Below, one piece after another: positions 57,540-64,000 of a stretch of DNA of 64,000 bases; the first letter of the stretch is position 1; each line of letters begins with the position of its first letter. The DNA lies in contig JAMYHL010000018.1 in NCBI GenBank assembly GCA_025531455.1, positions 62,001-126,000 on the forward strand, read 5' to 3'. The stretch is from Apiotrichum sp. Y4204. Taxonomy: Eukaryota; Basidiomycota; Tremellomycetes; Trichosporonales; Trichosporonaceae. Below the pieces are notes generated by a model. That model was not told the origin of the DNA. It ran no database searches and was given only the letters and a program-made list of their open reading frames with translations. Both the position numbers and the translations under genes were made by a program.

Positions 57540-60500
57540 TTAACGTTTCACTGGGCTGTGCTTGGGGCTTCCGAGGGAGAGATCCCAGACGATCGGTCCG
57601 GTCGTTGTCAGCTCGAGACGGGGCGCACCTGAGGTTGAGGGGGTGGTGACTGAAGGCGTCGCAGATCCCGAGACTGGAACAGAGTATGATAGGGGTGGGA
57701 GTATCGGTGGTCCGTTGCTGATGCCAGTTGTCGACTCTGCAGTGGTGGTGCTGTCGCTCGCGGAGGAGCGAGATCGGGCGGCCGCATGTTTCACGCCAAG
57801 GTTGTTGTTTGTGACCGCGCGACGAGTCTTCGGACGTGTGAAAAAGGAAGGCAGCTCGGCGCGCGCGCCACGCTTCCCAGACGGCGAAAGCGTCCCCAGC
57901 ACGGAACGAGGATTTTCGTCCTTGGACCCATCACGCTGCATGGATACAGATCGCGAATTGGACGTCACGGTCGTACCGCGGACAGACGCGACAGGTGAGG
58001 GAGAGGTGGAGTTGGGAGCCGAGAGACGTGAGCTTCCCTGGCCACTACCCACGCGTTTGGACGGAGGGAACGCCTTGATCCGAGTGAGGGCCCGTTTCGT
58101 ATTCTCCAGACCACGCGCCGCGAAAAGTGTTTGCCGCTTGGACTCGGTGGGTTGTTCAAGGTCGGCCTCAGAGTCCGACGTGAGGGCCTTGCGGAGGCCA
58201 GACGGAACACGGTTCGATGCGGCGCGACCGGAACGGATCGAGACAAGTCGTCCTCCTTGGCGACGACCGAGAACACCACCCAGACCGCGCAGGAAACCCG
58301 AATGGCCAGAAGCGTTGGCACCATTCACAGCTTCAGGGATGTCGTTGGCATCCAGATCGAGCTGCTCCCAGTCCTCATCACCCAACTGGCCAAATGATCC
58401 GTTGATGTCGACCGAGAGTCGCGCATGCGGGAACTGATCAACGCTGGGTTGTTGCCGGTGACGGCGAATGATGAGATTCGGGCTGCCACCATCGCGAATG
58501 GGAACGGCAATAACGTCCGAAACGGAAAGACCACTCTGCGGAGGACCCGAGGGAAGGCGGGGGACAATGCCCTCCACGCTGGGGGTGATTCCGAGCACTG
58601 ATGGTGAGACGGGAGACATAGTCTCAATGTTGTCGACTGTAACGGCGGGAATCGAGTCGGCAGTATCACGGCGTTCGACAAGGGTATCCGAGGGAGGTGG
58701 CAGAACAATGGACGGAGTGCGAGAGGACGGGGTCCTAACGGAGTGGGTAATGGAAACGGACGTTGCGTTGGAGGTCGAGTTGGAAGGTGCGATGGACGGG
58801 GCGTGCACAGAGGTTTTTCCAGAGGAAACAGATTCCTTGCGTGGCATCGTGTCAGGCGATGACTGCGTTGTCGAGGCAACTGATGGTGCGTTGTCTGATC
58901 GGAGGGATGCGGATCGCAGAGGCGGACGGTAGAAGAGTTGACTTTCGCTCTCGTCGGAGGGCTCAGGTTCCTTGAGTGACTCCATGCGGTGCTCCTCCGA
59001 CTCGCTGGGGATTGTGGGAATGGTATCCGTGACAGACTCGGGCTGATCAACGGTCGATGCGACCTCATCCACAATAGACTCAGCCATCTCCTGAAGTGGC
59101 TCCACCTGTTCGCCAATCATGGGATCATCGACCCTCTCAGTCGCGGGAGGGGTATCCACATCAATATCTTCGTGGACATCCTCATCCACGGCTATACCAG
59201 AGGGTGACGTCTCCGAGTGGCATTCGACGGAAGATTGGTCAGTCTCCTCCAAGACACTTGTGTTGCAGGTCCATTCGAACGATTCCAAGTCCTTCTGGAA
59301 CTCTGCCTGAGCAGCAGCGTAGATAACGTCGTTGTTCAAAGCATTCTGCTCTCCATCCGGCTCCTTGCCATAATCGTGACCCGACATGTCCACAGTAGGG
59401 GTTTCCTCCAGGCAGAGACGGGGGAAAAACTGCGTGTTGTACTCCGCTATAGGATCAATCTCGAGCTGAAATGGGTCTTGATAATCGCCCTTGTCGACTG
59501 TCTCCCAGTCGACATTTGTAAAGTACGCATGAGTCTTAACGCATGGCTCAGTGAGACGGAACATTGGCTCCTTGGCCAAGAGACCATCGATAAAGTCGTA
59601 TGTTGTGGAGTCGATCCGGTATCGCTCTTTTAGGTAGCTGCGCGGGTGGTCGCCACGATACATCGCGTCCCATGGAGCATTGACGACGCGCTCGTATAGT
59701 TCCGCCTTCAAAGTCAGTTTCACTCCATTTTGCGAGCTGTTGATGACTGACATTGCTTTCGTCGTCATGGCCGCGAAAGGGGACGCGACCAGTCAAGCAT
59801 TCACACACAATGCACCCGAGTGCCCACCAATCGATGGCATATGTGTAGTGATTGCGCTTGATGACTTCTGGCGCGAGGTATTCTTGAGTGCCGACAAACG
59901 AGTAGGCGCGGTCCCAGGTCAGTTCGCCACCACGATACGAGCCAAAGCCCCGGCCGGCGTGCGGAGGAGGCGTTCCCTTGCCCTCGATGTAGTCCGCAGG
60001 GAGCTTGACGGGGATAGGATCACCACGGTATCCAAAGGACTTTGAGAGACCAAAGTCGGCCAAGACGGCGTGTCCATGCCAGTTAAGCAGGATGTTCTCA
60101 GGCTTGAGGTCACGAACAAGGATGCCTTCCCTGTGCCTAATCTTGTCAGCGCCACACAACGCATCCCACATACAAGGCGTCCAGTCCGGCAACAATGTCA
60201 CAGGTGTAGAATCGAGTTCGAAGGGGGCCCAGAATGCCATGGATTTCCATCTGGGTCGCGAGATCACCACCGGGGTAGAACTCCATAACCAGATAAAAGT
60301 TCTCTTTGTCGCAGAATGAATAATACAGTCGAGAGACGAACGCGCTCCGCCGTTCCCGGGATGTGAAGTGCCGCAAGATGCGTTGTTCGGTGAGAGTGTG
60401 GTCCAGTTCATCGTTGGCCAGAACAGCGCGTTTCGAGATGGCCTTCATGGCATGCACTCTTGCGGTCGGAGTGTGTTTGACGAGGAGGACACGACCTGCG

Positions 60501-60775
60501 CAGCCCTTCCCAAGGACGCGGATCAACTCAAAGTCATTCAACCGGGGCGAATGCGATTCCCGACGACTGGGCGACCGCCACTGGGTATGCGTGTCGCGCT
60601 TGGGGGAGATATTGAGGTCATCATTGGAAACGTCGGGGCTGGGAATTGGTGCAGGCTGGATGGACGCATTGTTCGACGTCGATGGGCTTGTGCTAAGCGG
60701 CATGGTGGTGTGTCCTCGAGGCGGGCTCGGGGGAGGAGAGGCAGGGAGGGGTATCTTGTATGGTACTGAGACCAT
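57540..60775 (-). CDS. AGC-family serine/threonine protein kinase with long disordered C-terminus
   Basis: Exons 60775-60174, 60136-59752 and 59705-57540 give about 1050 residues. After an 80-residue Pro/Ser-rich N-terminus the kinase domain begins: FELIRVLGKGCAGRVLLVK (glycine loop about 89-94), AMKAISKRAV with the ATP lysine near 111, and YLVMEFYPGGDLATQM. LHREGILVRDLKPENILLN is split by intron 1, so HRD is VRD, acceptable in AGC kinases. DFGLSKS is followed by an insertion of about 45 residues, then SFVGTQEYLAPEVI and DWWALGCIVCECLTGRVPF. An AGC-tail-like segment (FTNVDWETVDKGDYQDPF) follows. Roughly 590 further residues are Ser/Thr/Glu-rich and probably disordered, with an SPVKR end. The closest subfamily cannot be named by eye. 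A TTG codon at 60841 starts a longer frame, but 60775 is the first ATG. Confidence 0.88.
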
Positions 60776-63700
60776 GGCCCTTGCGAAGATGTCAAGCGAG
60801 AGTGGTTGTGAACGAGAGTGGGTAGTAGGTGTTGAAGGCAAAAGCTATCAAGCTGTGATTGTCAGTGTTTCGTGTCCAGAGGTGGGTCGAGGCAGACAAC
60901 TGGGATGATGTGACACCCTGCTCCAGCACGCCACAATGCGACCAAGCCGAACGGGGTCCATCGTGAGATGCCCAAGTTACGTACTGTATGGGGCGTGGTG
61001 CCAAAGAGTCTGGTCGCAGACCCCTTCACTGACACCGTGCGGCTGGCGGCAAGAACCGAAAGGCGAAGTCGAGAACCACGCGATAGATTCTCAGCGGTCT
61101 GCGAGACCGTCCGTCTAAACGGTCTGACTTTGCTATGTTTGCCAGACGAGTCGGTGAGCTGATGTGTTGTGTGCGCCAGCAACAGCTGTTGTTGTTGATG
61201 GCGATGATGATTCAGTGAAAGATGTCGTGCGTGGCCCAGGTGGAGTTGTTGCAGGGACACAGCGGGAGGCCGGACTCGAGGCTGAGGGGACGGCGCGCGC
61301 GGCACGCAGTGGCGCGAAGTGACTACAGTAGACAACGCGTGCACGCGGTTTGGCTGGTTAAGATCAAGCGCACCTGGCGTCGGTGCCTGGCCGTGCAGCC
61401 TGACCTGTAACAAGAAAAAGGGAAAGGGAAAAAGAAGCAGGGAATAAAAAAAAAAAGTCTTGTCTGGCACCGTGGAACCTGCAAGAGTAGTGCGGCTCCC
61501 AGCTCCAAGCTGCAAGCAGGGGTGTTGATCCGAGACCACAGGGGCCACAGAGGCGGGGCAAAGGTGGGAGACACGAACGGGTTCTGAGTTTTTGAGTCGC
61601 AAGCGAGATAGACTCCACTTTTGAAGCACCAGGAATGGACGACTGCACGATAGTTTGGCGTCGACGGTGGAATTAATGGAAGTCGATGGGGTCGCGACAC
61701 GATCCACAGTGACGGTAGATGCAGTGGCCCGTGATAAACAGCCTCGAGATCAACGATGCACTAGCAACAGGCGACCAAAGTGGGTCGGAATGGAGTGAAC
61801 CCCGAATACAAGGTAGCGAGTCCCTTTGTAGGAGTGGAAGGAGGGAGGGAAGACACCTGGCACCAAAGGGACTAGAGTTTTTAGGATCTGGGATTCTGCA
61901 GATGGTGCAAAGACCACGACGAGAGGCAGCCTGACTGAGATCAAAGGGTGTCACGTCGACGGCAGCCGATGTTTTTGAAGTGGTCGGTGCGAGCAGTCAC
62001 AGAGGCGGCAGGCGTTTCGTTCGGGTCTGTGCGGACCAGGGGGCGTATAACAAAAGCGCGTGCCCTGCGGAGGTCCAACAGGACTAGGGAAAGAGGCGAG
62101 GAACCGCGAGGAAACGAGTGACTTGGATAGAGAGAGCGCTAAACGCTTCACGACAGGATAGTAGGTCGGGGCACCGTACTGTGCACAAGGGAAACGCCGA
62201 GCGTCGGGTGGCTTGTGTGCACAAGGAAGCCGGTTTGACAAGGAGATGGATGCTGATGATGGAACCAGTGGAAGATGGCCCACCCGAGTATAAGCGTTAC
62301 GCCAACTAGCGCTGAGAATGTCGCTGTGCAGAGCGAGAAGGAAAGGCACAGATAGTGCAGTATGGTTGAATGCAGTGGGAACCCAGAATGTCTGCAGCTT
62401 CCGGGCCCTTCAAGGAATCAACTGGACCAAAACGCGGTGTACCGTGTTGTGGTCAGGACCTTGGGGCCTTGTATCCTCTTGCTAAGATCGGGGCTCTGAG
62501 GATCAGAGGGTTGTACTACTGGCGGATGGGAGCCGTGTGGCGTGGGAGCGTGCCCGCAGGTGTGTCCACGAGTCTTGAGGTTTTGAGGTCTGGTGGTACA
62601 AAACGCGGCACTGAAAACAAGCGACGCAATGTTCGCGTAGACTGTGGGGCGGAAGTGTGGGACGCGAACTGAGTGCCAAGATAAAGGGACGTGAGCGGTG
62701 GCCTGGTTGTGGCGCGCCGCAAGCGTTGTCAAGAAGGACGAGGCAACAAAGGGCGAGGGATAGGAAGGATAGGAATAAGCAGAGCAGGGTTGTCGCGGTA
62801 AGCTGACGGCTCTGAGTGAGAACAGGGAGGTAACGAATGTGCGGAGTTGGTGAGGATGTATGTTAATAATGTATGGGAGACGGCCGATATGGATAGTGGA
62901 TAGTGCAGAGCGCAGAACGTGTGGGGGAGGAGAGGAAGGGTGGAGACCGAGCGCAGCCAGAGGCGTTGAAGTGGTTGGTCCAAGATTCCAGGAGCTTTGG
63001 CGCTCAGAGATCAGAGTACCTGTGCGCCAGGTTGTAAGTTCTGATGATATCGTATGGCTGATGGAATTGATGGGACTGATGGAAAGGGTGCGTGCGGGTT
63101 AGCGGGAGTGCGGGAGGCTTTCAAGAATACAGCTCAACAGCACTACGGTACTGCGGTACTGCGGCTTACATCGCAAACGCGTATCAACCTATCAAGTGCA
63201 TGTATTGTATGGGCGCAGGCAGAGCTCGACGATTAATCGCGATTGACCGACGACGCGCGACGCGATGACCGTCAATTCTACAGCGGATCCAACGGACCTC
63301 GTAGTCCTGTGCCGGCCTGTCCGGTGGTGCTGACAGCCCCAAGGCACTGACGGCCTGGTGGATTGTTACAGGACTCCTCCATCCGCTCTTTCATCGTGAG
63401 ATTCGACTTTGACTTCTGAAGACGAACTCGGACAAGCCGGACAAGAAACACCTGTATTTGTGCATCCATTTACAGCTCACAGAGTACAGAGGACGAAACT
63501 GAAAATCGACTAGACCGACGAGGATTGATAGCTGTCCGATCGGTTGGTCGTGGTGGATCGTACCGTGGACTAGTACGACTAGTGGACTGATGCGTGGCCT
63601 CTGCGCGCTCTGCGCCTGCGTAGGATCGCGAATCGTTGCCACCGAGAATCGTCGATCTTCTGAAACTAGACTAGTCGTCAGCAGCTTGCTCGGAAGCTCC

Positions 63701-64000
63701 AGGGAGCGCAAGGGACTCAGAAGTGATCCGAACCCGTGGACCCTTTTGTACCCCTGATCTCCCTCGATCCCTCTGGTAACCCAATCCGCCCATACCCTTC
63801 GGTGGCAGGTCGGCAGCCTGCAATGCTGCAGTTCTACCGCTTCTCAAGCAGTCCGCTCTCCTCTCCTGTGCAGCGCAGGAAAGGAGGAGAGGAAGGTGCT
63901 GCACTTTGTACTCTAATACTATATAGTTCCCGTCAAGCGGTAAGAGCGTAAGAGAGAATAAGGGAAGCAAGGCGGAGAGGATTGTCTGACCACTTTGGGA
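60776..64000. other. Kinase leader and gene-poor right end
   Basis: 60776 to about 61500 is likely the kinase promoter/leader, with a 13-nt A run near 61445 on the printed strand. The remaining 2.5 kb has only short open frames in all frames and no recognisable gene, RNA or transposon. Confidence 0.45.

Overview
The window looks like nuclear DNA of a GC-rich basidiomycete yeast, most likely a Tremellomycete close to the Trichosporonales. Genes are cut by many very short GT-AG introns, often 32-50 nt with a CTNAC-like branch point. The proteins are fungal types: a Mig1/CreA repressor, Zn2Cys6 regulators, a Dal5-type transporter, a FAD2-type desaturase and glutathione reductase. There is no bacterial operon structure. 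I saw no tRNA, rRNA, CRISPR array or intact transposon. Exon limits were read by eye from splice signals, reading frame and family conservation. No search was run.

Left part (1-19.3 kb): the 5' part of an MTR10/transportin-3 import receptor (minus) runs off the left edge. A long spacer and a 1 kb pyrimidine-rich leader precede the carbon catabolite repressor Mig1 (plus). Next come a small YCII-domain protein (plus), a seven-exon Zn2Cys6 regulator (minus) with its own CT-rich leader, a gene-poor stretch, and a small single-pass membrane protein (plus).

Middle-left (19.7-34.2 kb): four consecutive plus-strand metabolic genes encode a 4CL-like acyl-CoA ligase with a possible peroxisomal C-terminus, a Dal5-type MFS permease, a putative cyclase/hydrolase and a two-domain GNAT acetyltransferase. 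They could form a loose uptake and catabolic neighbourhood, but that is inference. Minus-strand genes follow: a degenerate protein-kinase-like protein, an AhpD-like protein and a secretory FKBP-type prolyl isomerase.

Middle-right (34.2-53.5 kb): a gene-poor block of about 4 kb with open-frame scraps leads to a second Zn2Cys6 regulator (plus), itself preceded by a CT-rich tract. After another gene-poor block come a delta-12-type desaturase (minus), ribosomal protein eL31 (plus, start codon alone in exon 1), the ribosome-biogenesis helicase Dbp3 (plus), an orphan protein (minus) and an unusual array of degenerate C2H2-like fingers with one exon per repeat (minus).

Right part (54.4-64 kb): glutathione reductase (minus) has an in-frame mitochondrial-type presequence with no AUG, so a non-AUG mitochondrial isoform is likely. 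A large AGC-family kinase (minus) with a long disordered tail follows, then about 3 kb without a recognisable gene. The strongest leads are the glutathione reductase non-AUG presequence and the exon-per-finger array.
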